DNA of 64,000 nt from Ornithinibacillus sp047228935. Its GTDB lineage: Bacteria > Bacillota > Bacilli > Bacillales > Amphibacillaceae. Below the pieces are notes generated by a model. The model was given only the letters and a program-made list of their open reading frames with translations, had not been told where the DNA came from and did not search any database. Where the stretch lies: NCBI RefSeq assembly GCF_047228935.1, contig NZ_JBFEGG010000006.1, forward strand, positions 1 through 64,000. The letters run 5' to 3'. A program made the position numbers and the translations under genes. Position 1 is the stretch's first letter, and every line of letters starts with the position of its first letter. Below are positions 34,151 through 43,028 of the stretch, piece by piece.

Positions 34151-34741
34151 TTAAATTAACATCGATAGGTTGCGCACAATAAAATCTAACCCAAACGTAT
34201 AGAGTGCGATTGCCAAAGGTTTTCCTAGTAAGATAATAGTTGTAAATTTATGTATTTTCATTTTCGTAGTTCCTGCTAAATAACATAAAAAATCATCCGG
34301 AGCTAACGGGAAGAAAATGGCGATTGTAAAGATTTTTGAGAACTTTTCATGCTCTGTCCATTTGGAATACTTTTCTTGTAATTTTTTACTAAACAACAAT
34401 TTAATAACGCTTTTTCCGTATTGCTTCGCTATTAAGAAAGCCACAATAGAACCTATGCAGACACTTATATAATTATAAACAAAGCCCATTCCTGGCCCAA
34501 AGAGCAACACTCCCGCGAGCAACCCTAATCCACCAGGAATGACTGGAAAAACCACTTGAATTGCAGAAAAAATGATAAAGATCGTTGGAGCCCATATGCC
34601 AAATTGACCCATAAAATGCCGTAGTGCCTTTTCCGAGTAGAAAATATCCGTCTTTATACCATAAATTAAGAAAGCGATGGATGCTATCGTAAAAATTATG
34701 GTGAGTATGTTAATCATTTTACGCATTCTAGGTTTTTCCAT
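34151..34741 (-). CDS. TVP38/TMEM64 (DedA-like) membrane protein
   Basis: A 196-residue membrane protein with about five to six helices and the VTT/SNARE-associated domain signature (FSAIQVVFPVIPGGLGLLAGVLLFGPGMGF, FPLAPDDFLCYLAGTTKMKIHKF). Family members act as lipid scramblases or undecaprenyl-phosphate transporters. Between two glycolipid synthases, a role in moving lipid or glycolipid across the membrane is plausible. GAGGTAATAAA precedes the ATG. Confidence 0.85.
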   Translation of the reverse strand: MEKPRMRKMINILTIIFTIASIAFLIYGIKTDIFYSEKALRHFMGQFGIWAPTIFIIFSAIQVVFPVIPGGLGLLAGVLLFGPGMGFVYNYISVCIGSIVAFLIAKQYGKSVIKLLFSKKLQEKYSKWTEHEKFSKIFTIAIFFPLAPDDFLCYLAGTTKMKIHKFTTIILLGKPLAIALYTFGLDFIVRNLSMLI

Positions 34742-34760
34742 TTTATTACCTCAGTCTGTT

Positions 34761-35945
34761 CTACTTTGATAGTGCTGGAACTTTTTCTGTATCTTGATAC
34801 ATTTGGATAGTACGTTCATAAAGATCCTCTAATGTCTTCGCAAAAGTAACTGAGGAATATTTACGTATGGCACCTGCCTTCGCATTAGCACATAAACGCA
34901 TATATAATTCCGGGACACTTAACATGGCATCTAGTCTTTCTTTAAACTGGTCAAATGTTTCATATTGCCAGCCATTCACGCCATCTTCTAAAACATTTTC
35001 TAAACACGCATCTTTCCGACATAATGCTGGAAGACCATTTGCCAATGCTTCAATATAAGTTAATCCTTGTGTTTCCGAATTTGATGCACTTACAAAAATA
35101 TCCCCTAACTGGTAATAAAAAGGTATCTTCTCTGGGGTAATCATTCCGACAAAAATGACATTCTCTTTAATCCCTAATGTTTCCGCCATTTCTTCCAGCT
35201 CATTTCGGTATGGTCCATCACCGACAATCAACAGGGTAAGATTTTCGTTTTTTATTTTAGAAACAAAAGTTAGAATTTCCTCTAAGTTCTTCTCTTTTGC
35301 AAGCCTACCGACGAAAAGAAGCACTTTATGATGTTCCGGTATATGATGTTTTTCCTTTAAAAGCTTTCTCTCATAGCTTGACATTTCAACTGCAAATCTA
35401 TTCATATCAATTCCAGTTGGAACGACTTCGATAGGCTGTGTTACACCATATTCTTTAAGTAAAGAAGATACCTTTGCAGTTGGCGCAATGACACAGGATG
35501 CTTGATTTAGTATTTTTTTAGAAAACAATGCAACCATTGCTTTTCCCCATTTTTTATTTGGTGAAAAGTAGTGCGTGTAATCCTCATAAACGGTATGGTA
35601 AGTGTGAACAATCGGAATAGCACATTTCTTCGCTATATGACGCGCAATACGAAAAGTGCTAAATTCACATTGCGAATGGATAATATCAGGTTTCCATTCT
35701 GCGATTTCTTCTATATATCGGTTATCCTTTGAAAACGTAACCCTTACCCCTGGATATATTTTCCCTGCTCCAATTGAGCTAATATAGGTAACATGATCTC
35801 TTCTATACGAACGACGTCTATTAGATAAGGTAAGAATTCTCACCTCGTGTCCCAATCTATTTAACTCTTTTTCTAGGTTAACTATTGATGTAACTACACC
35901 ATTAATGGTAGGTGCGTACCATTCGGATGTAATTAATATTTTCAT
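34761..35945 (-). CDS. lafA: GT4 glycosyltransferase, LafA-like (1,2-diacylglycerol glucosyltransferase)
   Basis: A 394-residue GT-B glycosyltransferase. The N-terminal acceptor domain has EWYAPTINGVVTSIVNLEKELNRLGHEV, SQCEFSTFRIARHIA and HTYHTVYEDYTHYF. The donor domain has VPTGIDMNRF, FVGRLAKEKNLEE and SETQGLTYIEALA. This is the diacylglycerol alpha-glucosyltransferase pattern (LafA/MgdA). It is first in the operon with TVP38 and the LafB-like gene, overall a glycolipid-anchor pathway distinct from the B. subtilis UgtP route. GAGGTGA precedes the ATG. Confidence 0.75.
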   Translation of the reverse strand: MKILITSEWYAPTINGVVTSIVNLEKELNRLGHEVRILTLSNRRRSYRRDHVTYISSIGAGKIYPGVRVTFSKDNRYIEEIAEWKPDIIHSQCEFSTFRIARHIAKKCAIPIVHTYHTVYEDYTHYFSPNKKWGKAMVALFSKKILNQASCVIAPTAKVSSLLKEYGVTQPIEVVPTGIDMNRFAVEMSSYERKLLKEKHHIPEHHKVLLFVGRLAKEKNLEEILTFVSKIKNENLTLLIVGDGPYRNELEEMAETLGIKENVIFVGMITPEKIPFYYQLGDIFVSASNSETQGLTYIEALANGLPALCRKDACLENVLEDGVNGWQYETFDQFKERLDAMLSVPELYMRLCANAKAGAIRKYSSVTFAKTLEDLYERTIQMYQDTEKVPALSK

Positions 35946-36093
35946 AGTTAGTCACCTCATCCCTCTTTACGATTTAAGTATACAAGAGTGAACTTGTTTG
36001 TTTTTTTGAAAAAGGTAAATTTAACACAAATTTTACAGTATCTTTTGTAAAATTAGAACCGTTTTTACAATTTTCTTTCTATGAAATTACAGC

Positions 36094-36132
36094 AAAATAA
36101 ATGGTACCCTGAATATCAGAGTACCATTTTTT
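36094..36132 (-). terminator. Terminator of the nucleoside hydrolase operon
   Basis: The perfect stem AAATGGTAC/GTACCATTT (36099-36107 with 36121-36129) is followed by TTATTTTG on the minus strand, and by T6 on the plus strand. It lies in the 302-base gap 35946-36247, where I see nothing else. Confidence 0.65.
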
Positions 36133-36247
36133 CCCTATTTAGACCATGCCATAATTCCGTCACTTACCCAACCTTCAATTTTTTTAAAAATTTAATATTA
36201 CTTAAAAAAGATAGAGTAAAGTAATAGTCTATTTCTTGGCTAATCTT

Positions 36248-37189
36248 TTACTTACCTTTTAAAACATTGAATAACGTATCCTTAAACCCTGCTCTATCCA
36301 CCACTTCACAAACTCTAACATTCGGACTCTTACCACTTCGGTTATTAATATCTACCATACTATAGCCTCTAGTAATATTCCCCGTAGTCTCCACGTCCAC
36401 ATAATACTCCCCGGCTTCCGTCATCAACTCTTCATTCGCAGCGATTGCCACTAATAATGTATCGGGATGTGTTGTTCCGTTTATTTTATGTACTTCTCGG
36501 TTAAACTTCAACACAACACGATTGATATCTATAAAAAACTTAGAAAGATTGGTATTCAATTTGGCAATCTCTGCATGATCCTCATCAGCCATTACAGAAT
36601 ACTCGGTACACATATCCCAGCCTACCATTGTAATCGGGACACCAGAATGGAGTACAATCCTAGCAGCTTCTGGATCCACATAAAAATTATACTCCGCTGC
36701 AGCAGTAATATTTCCAAGGGAATTATTGGTTCCACCCATTATATAAATATGAGGAATATCCTTTACAATAGTTGGATCCTTCTTGATAGCCATCGCGATA
36801 TTTGTAAGAGGTGCAATAGCTAATAATGCGATTTCTCCAGGATTTTCTTTTACCGTTTCAATAATAAAGTCAACAGCATGCTTTTCCTCTGGACGTTGGG
36901 TTGCTTTTGGGAAAAGGGAATCTCCCATCCCATCACTCCCATGAACATCTTCTACCGTCACATGCCCGTCCTGATTACCTAATATCGGACCTTCATACCC
37001 TTTGAAAACAGGGACATGATAATCCGGATGAAACACTTGTATCGTATATAATGCATTTTCAACCTCTTGATCAAAATCTACATTTCCGCCAGTTATGGTG
37101 ACTCCTTCTACTTTAAAATGATGGAGTGCAGTTAATATGGCAATTGTATCGTCCCCTGCAGTATCGGTGTCAATAATAACTCTCCTCAT
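36248..37189 (-). CDS. Inosine/uridine-preferring nucleoside hydrolase
   Basis: A 313-residue hydrolase that splits the N-glycosidic bond of ribonucleosides. The calcium-binding motif DTDTAGDD is at residues 7-14, and IYIMGGTNN and EYNFYVDPEAARIVL are typical. GGGGGAAGACAG precedes the ATG, and the gap to the upstream hydrolase is 11 bases, so they form an operon. Nucleoside salvage is the likely role; the preferred base is not evident. Confidence 0.9.
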   Translation of the reverse strand: MRRVIIDTDTAGDDTIAILTALHHFKVEGVTITGGNVDFDQEVENALYTIQVFHPDYHVPVFKGYEGPILGNQDGHVTVEDVHGSDGMGDSLFPKATQRPEEKHAVDFIIETVKENPGEIALLAIAPLTNIAMAIKKDPTIVKDIPHIYIMGGTNNSLGNITAAAEYNFYVDPEAARIVLHSGVPITMVGWDMCTEYSVMADEDHAEIAKLNTNLSKFFIDINRVVLKFNREVHKINGTTHPDTLLVAIAANEELMTEAGEYYVDVETTGNITRGYSMVDINNRSGKSPNVRVCEVVDRAGFKDTLFNVLKGK

Positions 37190-37200
37190 CTGTCTTCCCC

Positions 37201-38139
37201 CTATGCCTGTTTTGCTAATTCGGTGATGTAATCAAAAAATGCATCTCGATCTACTTCATACACTAACTCAACAGCTCGTCCGTTTTCAGATAGCTCTGTC
37301 TTCCCTTGACTTGGACCATCCGCATGTACGATGCTTTTTACTTCTTTCCTTTTCACTAGCTCTTCTTTTCCTATTGTTGCGGTTGTTAATACATCCCATA
37401 AGAAATATGTTGAATTCGTTTGGAAATGAACAAGTGGTGGTACGGCAGCATAGCATTGGCCAAGAAAATCTACCCCTAAATGCTTCCTCTCTTTCGCCCA
37501 ACGATTTCTTACATCTAACGTCAATGGAACCATATTCGTACTTTCTAAAGCAACTAGGTCAATATGAATAGTAGAATCCCATACTACTTTTACCGCCTCT
37601 GGATCCCAGAAAGCATTCCATTCAGCTGTTCCATCATGCTCTGGCTCTTCCACATTACCCATTTCTAGGAAAGTTCCACCCATCCAAGCAAGTCTTTCAA
37701 TTTTCTCTTCAATATCAGGAGCTTCTTCTAGTGCACGAGCTAAATCGGTTAATGGTCCGACAAATACTAACGTTACTTTTTCCGAACTGTTACGCAATGA
37801 CTCAATTAAATGTTTATGCGCAGGGAGTTTTGATTCAGGAGTCTTCACTGGTAAATATTCATTTAAAATCGGTAAAGCATCTACAACAAAAGCATGCATA
37901 CGCCAGTCCTTTGGAAAAGGATTTTTTCCACGCGAATTAGAAGCAGCAACCTCAATTTGCTCACCCTTACTAAAACGGTCTATTATCTTTCTACTCGCTG
38001 AGACAGCAGGCTCTAAGTAACTGTCAGCTGGAATAACGCCTACCCCAATTAAATCTACATCATCCATCTGTAATAATAAGAATAGTGAGACTAAATCATC
38101 TACTCCACCATCATGGTTTAAGTATACTTTTCGTTTCAT
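37201..38139 (-). CDS. Nucleoside hydrolase (second, divergent paralogue)
   Basis: A 312-residue member of the IUNH family with the calcium motif in the form NHDGGVDD (residues 8-15), VFVGPLTDLARAL, LAWMGGTF and EWNAFWDPEAVKVVWDS. It differs clearly from its neighbour at 36248, so it likely has another substrate. AAGGAAG precedes the ATG. It is first in the two-gene operon; no nucleoside transporter is adjacent. Confidence 0.88.
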   Translation of the reverse strand: MKRKVYLNHDGGVDDLVSLFLLLQMDDVDLIGVGVIPADSYLEPAVSASRKIIDRFSKGEQIEVAASNSRGKNPFPKDWRMHAFVVDALPILNEYLPVKTPESKLPAHKHLIESLRNSSEKVTLVFVGPLTDLARALEEAPDIEEKIERLAWMGGTFLEMGNVEEPEHDGTAEWNAFWDPEAVKVVWDSTIHIDLVALESTNMVPLTLDVRNRWAKERKHLGVDFLGQCYAAVPPLVHFQTNSTYFLWDVLTTATIGKEELVKRKEVKSIVHADGPSQGKTELSENGRAVELVYEVDRDAFFDYITELAKQA

Positions 38140-38294
38140 AGAAGCACTTCCTTTTTTATGTATTGATTAAATTATAATGTAATTTGTTTTTTTATGTTAG
38201 TGATAGAAACCTTTAAAAATAAAAATACTCTCCTCAATCAGCCATGATTTTTCAATCTGACTCATTAAGAAGAGCATTTTACTATAATGCTTTT

Positions 38295-38879
38295 TTAACG
38301 ACCGTTTGCTATTATTTCATCAATAATCCCATATTCCTTTGCTTCTTCTGCACTCATGAAGTAGTCCCGATCCGTATCGACCGCAACCTTATCGAACGGC
38401 TGCCCTGTTTTCTCAGCAATTATTTCATTAATATGGCTACGTAATTTCAATATTCGTATTGCTGAAATCTCAATATCGGTCGCCTGCCCCCTCGCTCCTC
38501 CTAGAGGTTGGTGGATCATAATTTCACTGTTTGGCAAAGCAAATCGCTTTCCTTTCGTTCCAGCTAACAATAACATCGCTCCAAATGATGCAGCCATTCC
38601 AGTACATATGGTTCGGACATCTGGTTTGATATATTGCATCGTGTCAAAAATGGCAAAGCCAGCACTAGTAGAACCACCTGGACTGTTAATATATAAGGAA
38701 ATATCTTTGTCAGGGTCTTCTGCTGATAAAAATAAAAGTTGGGCCACAATACTATTTGCCATATGGTCATTAATCTCTTCACTAACCATAATAATACGAT
38801 CTTTTAGTAATCGTGAAAATATATCATACGAACGTTCACCCTTGTTCGTTTGTTCAATTACATAAGGGATGGTATTCAT
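38295..38879 (-). CDS. clpP: ATP-dependent Clp protease proteolytic subunit (ClpP paralogue)
   Basis: A 194-residue serine peptidase subunit. With the ATG at 38879 the triad numbers are Ser98 (MAASFGA), His123 (MIHQPLGG) and Asp172 (TDRDYF), as in known ClpPs. The start has GAAGGAGG 8 bases upstream; the longer frame to 38897 is not preferred. The residue after the catalytic Ser is Phe where housekeeping Bacillus ClpP has Met, and the C-terminal tail is short. These traits and the gene context suggest a second, specialised ClpP. It follows an ECF sigma gene in the same operon. Confidence 0.9.
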   Translation of the reverse strand: MNTIPYVIEQTNKGERSYDIFSRLLKDRIIMVSEEINDHMANSIVAQLLFLSAEDPDKDISLYINSPGGSTSAGFAIFDTMQYIKPDVRTICTGMAASFGAMLLLAGTKGKRFALPNSEIMIHQPLGGARGQATDIEISAIRILKLRSHINEIIAEKTGQPFDKVAVDTDRDYFMSAEEAKEYGIIDEIIANGR

Positions 38880-38905
38880 ACCCGTTTCCTCCTTCAAACT
38901 GTCAC

Positions 38906-39574
38906 TTATGCTGCTAATGAGAGGACATTGCTAGGAGAAGAATGAAATTTGTTAGGAACAATGGAGTGGTTGAAGAGTCTTGGAATTATTCTAATCAGGA
39001 TAGCTGGATCCTGTAATTGAATTGCCTTAACCAAGATAGGATATACTATCTCTCGATTTTCCGCCGTCCAGTATATATTCGGATGATTTTTGGAAGTTTG
39101 TTTAATCTTTGAACGTGATCGGTTTAATAAAGCCTTTACCCCTGTTTCAGACATATGAAGAAGGTCTGCTATTTCCGTTATTTTATATTGAAAGGCTTCC
39201 TTTAGAACATAGGATATTAGTTGCTTAGGTGTAAGCAACTTCATCAATGTATCAACTAAATCTGAGCATACTTCGCTCGTTTTATCCGTCACTTTTTCAG
39301 GTAAATTTTCTTGAGAAATAAGTGTTTCATTTTCTTGTTTGCGAAGGTGATCTATCCATATATGATACGCAATCTTTTTCAGTAGAGCTGGACTTAGATG
39401 TTCTTCACCCTCATAGTGTTTCAATGCCTTCGTAATGGCTTCTTGGGCAATATCTTCACCATCCCATTTATTCTTCGTTAGAAAATGGGAATACCGATTC
39501 AGCTTAGTCACCAATTCTTCAAACGTCTCCGCTTTCCTTAACTGTTCCACTTTTGCGCTTGGGCCCATACGCAC
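38906..39574 (-). CDS. ECF-like RNA polymerase sigma factor
   Basis: A 222-residue sigma-70-family protein. Region 2 (about 25-80) has NKWDGEDIAQEAITKALKHYEG and the HIWIDHLRKQ helix. Region 4 (about 110-160) has LTPKQLISYVLKEAFQYKITEIADLLHMSETGVKALLNRSRSKIK. About 60 further residues at the C-terminus form no recognised domain. The GTG at 39574 has AAGGAG at 8 bases; a GTG at 39583 overlaps that site. No anti-sigma gene is adjacent. It is co-directional with clpP, 26 bases away. Confidence 0.83.
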   Translation of the reverse strand: MRMGPSAKVEQLRKAETFEELVTKLNRYSHFLTKNKWDGEDIAQEAITKALKHYEGEEHLSPALLKKIAYHIWIDHLRKQENETLISQENLPEKVTDKTSEVCSDLVDTLMKLLTPKQLISYVLKEAFQYKITEIADLLHMSETGVKALLNRSRSKIKQTSKNHPNIYWTAENREIVYPILVKAIQLQDPAILIRIIPRLFNHSIVPNKFHSSPSNVLSLAA

Positions 39575-39689
39575 ATGAATCACTCCTTTTTCCTCTCAAT
39601 CTTATAACGGATAAAAATGAAAAAAAGATACGGGTAAAAAATTTTTTTAATAGTTATGTTCCATACAGAAGATACATCAAAGAATAAAA

Positions 39690-39759
39690 GGATTACAACT
39701 TTATTTATAACATTATGCCACAACTAGCCGGTATCATAATAGCGGAATCCTCCTTTTAA
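39690..39759 (-). pseudogene. Cupin gene relic
   Basis: Read on the minus strand, this short stretch encodes KEDSAIMIPA then, after an indel, WHNVIN. That matches KEDSAIMVPA..WHNVIN of the intact cupin at 41086. The nucleotide match is clear (for example CATTATGCCAC and CATAATAGC-GAATCCTC), with a deletion of about 18 bases in the middle. The rest of the gene is gone. It is a degraded partial copy, 1.4 kb from the intact gene. Confidence 0.68.
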
Positions 39760-39869
39760 CCGTCGTTTCAACCCTGTCCGCTACAACATCAATAAAAAAG
39801 CTAGAGGAAGGACTTTCCCCTAGCATATTCAACAACAGTATCCAATGATTAACTTTCCGTTCAAATTCC

Positions 39870-40625
39870 TTATCCTCGAATAAATCCACCTTCAGAATGT
39901 ATAATTTGTCCTGTAATCCATTCTGCTTCATTACTTGCAAGAAAAGCAATTATCCGCGCTACATCATCTGGTGTTCCTATACGTCCCAGTGGGAATTTAG
40001 GTAAAAGAAATTCTCTTATTTCATCTGTCATCCACGCTGAATCAGTTGGACCAGGATTTACCGCATTAACGGTTATTCCCAATGGAGCAAGCTCTTGAGA
40101 TAGGGATCTAGTAAAGGCAGAAATAGCTCCTTTAGTTGCTACATAAGCTAACTCACCAGGCATCGGACCTAAATCCTGTCCTGAGGTCATATTGATTATT
40201 CTTCCGGATTCTAACTTAGCTTGTTCAAAACGACGTGCAAATTCCACACAAAGAAGAAAAGTTGATCTCATATTTACGAAATAATGGTCATCCAGTATTT
40301 GAGCATCCAACTTCAAATAACCATCTCTAGTGGAATGTGCTGCATTATTGATTACAATGGATGGAGAACCAAGCTCTTTAGTAATGGTATCTAGTATGGT
40401 ATATGCAGCATTAGCTTCTGATAAATCAATTTCCATTTCCTTACAGGTAACACCCATGTGGATAATTTCTTTCTGAAAACTTTCTACCCAATCCTTATCA
40501 GAGTTCCAGTGAGTAAAAAAGATATTAACCCCTTGAGAGGCTAATTTGCGACAAATAGCGGTACCTATATCCCTTTGACTACTTGCTCCTGTAATTAGTG
40601 CCGTTTTATTTTGAAGATGACCCAT
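39870..40625 (-). CDS. Short-chain dehydrogenase/reductase (FabG-like)
   Basis: A 251-residue NAD(P)-dependent oxidoreductase. The cofactor loop is TGASSQRDIG (about residues 12-21), NNAA is at about 92-95, and the catalytic Ser (MTSGQD), Tyr and Lys (YVATK) are present; PGPTDSAW and HSEGGF complete the classical SDR pattern. The ATG at 40625 follows GGGGGA; the frame extends to 40685 without a ribosome binding site. A terminator-like hairpin and a 350-base leader precede it. The substrate is unknown. Confidence 0.87.
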   Translation of the reverse strand: MGHLQNKTALITGASSQRDIGTAICRKLASQGVNIFFTHWNSDKDWVESFQKEIIHMGVTCKEMEIDLSEANAAYTILDTITKELGSPSIVINNAAHSTRDGYLKLDAQILDDHYFVNMRSTFLLCVEFARRFEQAKLESGRIINMTSGQDLGPMPGELAYVATKGAISAFTRSLSQELAPLGITVNAVNPGPTDSAWMTDEIREFLLPKFPLGRIGTPDDVARIIAFLASNEAEWITGQIIHSEGGFIRG

Positions 40626-40680
40626 TTCAATTCCCCCAATTTTTAGGGACAATGTGGTAGGTTTAATAGAGATGAACCTT

Positions 40681-40830
40681 CTCATAAAAACAAAAGCAGA
40701 CCCCCAAATGGAATCTGCCTAGTCTATGGATATTTATAACTCCACACCACACATCCCTGGAATGATTATAATTCAACTAAATAGACACACTACTCCCCTA
40801 AAAGAATTTTATGCAATCTATTTACTTTAA
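40681..40830 (-). promoter_or_regulatory. Possible structured leader/attenuator upstream of the SDR gene
   Basis: On the minus strand a hairpin with GCAGA/TCTGC arms (40696-40718) is followed by TTTTGTTTTTATG, a terminator form, only 56 bases before the SDR start. Just upstream GTCTAT (minus strand, from 40786) pairs with ATAGAC (40722-40727), enclosing a conserved-looking AATCATTCCAGGGATGTG. AGGGGAGTAGTG precedes the stem. No gene ends between here and the cupin at 41086, so this terminator has no obvious coding gene to end. It matches no riboswitch class I can name with confidence. Confidence 0.4.
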
Positions 40831-41044
40831 CTATTTTTCATTACAGAGTTTGCCACATGTAGAATTATATTCCCCTTTCCATACATCTCTACTTTTATCA
40901 TACTTACTTTAACGGAAAATAACAACTTGAATGAAAATATAAAAAGTCGAAACATAACTAAGAAAAGGTTCGTCTGTATTGTATGAAGATCTAAAGTGCA
41001 ACCAAATATATAGACGACCTTATTTCAGAAGCTAAACAATAAAA

Positions 41045-41078
41045 AATGAGAAAACAAAACGCTTGGATATCCAAGCGT
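41045..41078 (-). terminator. Terminator of the cupin gene
   Basis: The 20-base perfect palindrome ACGCTTGGAT/ATCCAAGCGT (41059-41078) is followed on the minus strand by TTTGTTTTC and TTTTTT. Confidence 0.85.
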
Positions 41079-41085
41079 CTATACT

Positions 41086-41643
41086 CTATTCCGGTTTTTC
41101 TTCCCCCAATGCCACTTCCTTTGTAGGATGAACCGTTCCCCGTGGGTGATGTGGCGGAGCATATATGGAGTACAACTTTAATGGAACATTACCTGTGTTT
41201 ATGACATTATGCCACGTACCAGCTGGCACCATAATAGCAGAATCCTCTTTTACTTTTTTCTCTATAGTTAAATTATCTCTACGGTTGCCCATTCGGACAA
41301 CTCCTCTTCCTTGTTCGATACGTAGAAATTGGTCGGTATTCGGATGCACTTCTAGACCAATATCTCCACCAACGTCTATACTCATTACGGTAACTTGGAG
41401 ATGTCCGCCTGTCCAAAGCGCAGTTCGATAGTGTTTATTTTGAGTCGTAGCCGCTTCTATATCGACAACAAATGGGTTCGGACCATAATCTTTCAGTGGA
41501 ATCCTTGCTTTCATTTTTTGTGTTTGCCAAGCTCCAAAAAATCTTTCATCAGGTAAAAAAACATCAGGCTGTGTTCTCACAGAGTAATATTGTGGGACAT
41601 AGAAAGTAACAGGGTATGGATAAGGATAAGGGACATAGTACAT
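41086..41643 (-). CDS. Cupin-domain protein with Tyr/Pro-rich N-terminus
   Basis: A 185-residue protein. The first 20 residues are Tyr/Pro-rich (MYYVPYPYPYPVTFYVPQYY). A single cupin barrel follows (about 75-170) with metal-ligand-like positions (LEVHPNTDQFLRIEQGRG and PAGTWHNVINTG). Cupin proteins with such PY-rich ends are reminiscent of spore-surface proteins, but enzyme activity is unproven. GAAAGGATGG precedes the ATG. A degraded partial copy lies at 39690. Confidence 0.8.
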   Translation of the reverse strand: MYYVPYPYPYPVTFYVPQYYSVRTQPDVFLPDERFFGAWQTQKMKARIPLKDYGPNPFVVDIEAATTQNKHYRTALWTGGHLQVTVMSIDVGGDIGLEVHPNTDQFLRIEQGRGVVRMGNRRDNLTIEKKVKEDSAIMVPAGTWHNVINTGNVPLKLYSIYAPPHHPRGTVHPTKEVALGEEKPE

Positions 41644-41740
41644 TTATTTCCATCCTTTCATAGAATTTCTTACCTATTCTATGCAAAGGACTAGGCATGT
41701 GTACTTTGGGCCTTTTTTAAAGGAATTCATGTACTTCACC

Positions 41741-42403
41741 TTATTGAAGTCCTGACACAATTAACGGAATCTCACCTAAATCTTTTATTGTAAAATCAGC
41801 ATCCTCACATTCCCAAGCCTCATTCTTCTTCCAAACCCCTACCATCCCTACACTTTTCGCACCCTTCACATCATTTTCCGGATGATCTCCTATATACATT
41901 GCTTCATGAGGTAAAACTCCTAATAATTCTAGAGCTTTATGGAAAATAGCAGGATCGGGCTTCTTCATTCCTTCCTGTTCCGAAACAAGAATACAGTCAA
42001 AATAATGTTCCATTCCCAAACCCCTTATATTATCCATTTGAAATTGCCCTTTACCATTTGTGATCATAGCTAGTTTTATAGAGTTATTTTCTAGATTCTC
42101 TAACATGCTTATTAAGTTTGGAAAAGGGATACAGCTATGTTGAAATTCTTCTATGTAGTCCTCCAGTAAATCTTGCCAAGAAATACCTTGTACCTTAAAT
42201 TCTTGCACAAGTTGTTGATACACGTTATCTTTCCACACATACCCTTTACAATCTAACTCTATAAACCTTGAAATATATTGTCCTTTGGGTATATGGCTTA
42301 AGTGGTGAATTAGCCGATAGTATTGATTCTCTAAGAATCGTCTGAGCGAGGCATCCCTATCCAGTAACGTCCCATCTAAGTCAAATACTACTGCTTTTAG
42401 CAC
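41741..42403 (-). CDS. HAD-superfamily hydrolase
   Basis: A 220-residue phosphatase-like protein with motif I VFDLDGTLLD (6-15), motif II MITNG, the Lys of motif III (GMKKPDP) and motif IV YIGDHPENDVKGAK. A helical C1 cap lies between motifs I and II. It starts with GTG behind GGGAGG that lies inside the NUDIX gene; the two genes overlap by 23 bases. The substrate is unknown. Confidence 0.85.
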   Translation of the reverse strand: MLKAVVFDLDGTLLDRDASLRRFLENQYYRLIHHLSHIPKGQYISRFIELDCKGYVWKDNVYQQLVQEFKVQGISWQDLLEDYIEEFQHSCIPFPNLISMLENLENNSIKLAMITNGKGQFQMDNIRGLGMEHYFDCILVSEQEGMKKPDPAIFHKALELLGVLPHEAMYIGDHPENDVKGAKSVGMVGVWKKNEAWECEDADFTIKDLGEIPLIVSGLQ

Positions 42404-42890
42404 TCCTCTTAACCTCCCAATCGGTATATCTTACCGCGTCTAGTCCAAGGCTTTTCGTTTCGAGCCATTCGAAGGCTTTCCATACAAGAGGGGATGCATT
42501 ACCTCTAGTAATCTCTTCTCTATCTACCCAAACAGCACCTAGAGAATCTTGTCCTTCGAAGATTTCCGGGACGGTGATCTCCCCACCGACTTTCCTCACT
42601 TGATAAAAAACTGCAATATGATGAACATCGGTAAACTCTTTCCACTTCGATGGAAGGAAGAAATCCACTATCCCTATGTTTTTATCCACCTCAATATCGA
42701 TACCTGTTTCCTCTCTAAACTCCCGAACCATCGCTTCCATTAAGCTCTCTCCCTCTTCCAAGCTACCTCCTGGAAGATCATAGCGATTGATATAGGGTCC
42801 TCCATTTTTATTGATTACCAAGAGCTTATTGTTTTCTACATATATCCCATAAACCCCAAATGCTCGGTGGTATTTCCTTTCTACTGACAT
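42381..42890 (-). CDS. NUDIX hydrolase
   Basis: A 169-residue pyrophosphohydrolase. The full Nudix box is present: GGSLEEGESLMEAMVREF then REETGI (about 41-63). The substrate is a nucleoside diphosphate linked to an unknown group. AGGAGG precedes the ATG. It is co-transcribed and overlapping with the HAD hydrolase, so the two may act in one clean-up step; that is inference. Confidence 0.88.
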   Translation of the reverse strand: MSVERKYHRAFGVYGIYVENNKLLVINKNGGPYINRYDLPGGSLEEGESLMEAMVREFREETGIDIEVDKNIGIVDFFLPSKWKEFTDVHHIAVFYQVRKVGGEITVPEIFEGQDSLGAVWVDREEITRGNASPLVWKAFEWLETKSLGLDAVRYTDWEVKRSAKSSSI

Positions 42891-43028
42891 GATAGACCTC
42901 CTGCTTGATTAGTAACCTTATCTCTCGGAAGAAGATTACTAAATTAAATACTTTTTACTAAGTGTTTCATAATTTTTTTAATAATGCTACTATTTAATTG
43001 TACTACTTTTTCTAGAGGAGAGATTTTT

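Noticed and set aside
39734..39949. Minus-strand 71-codon frame
   Set aside because: It overlaps the end of the SDR gene in another frame and contains the cupin relic. No coding signature.
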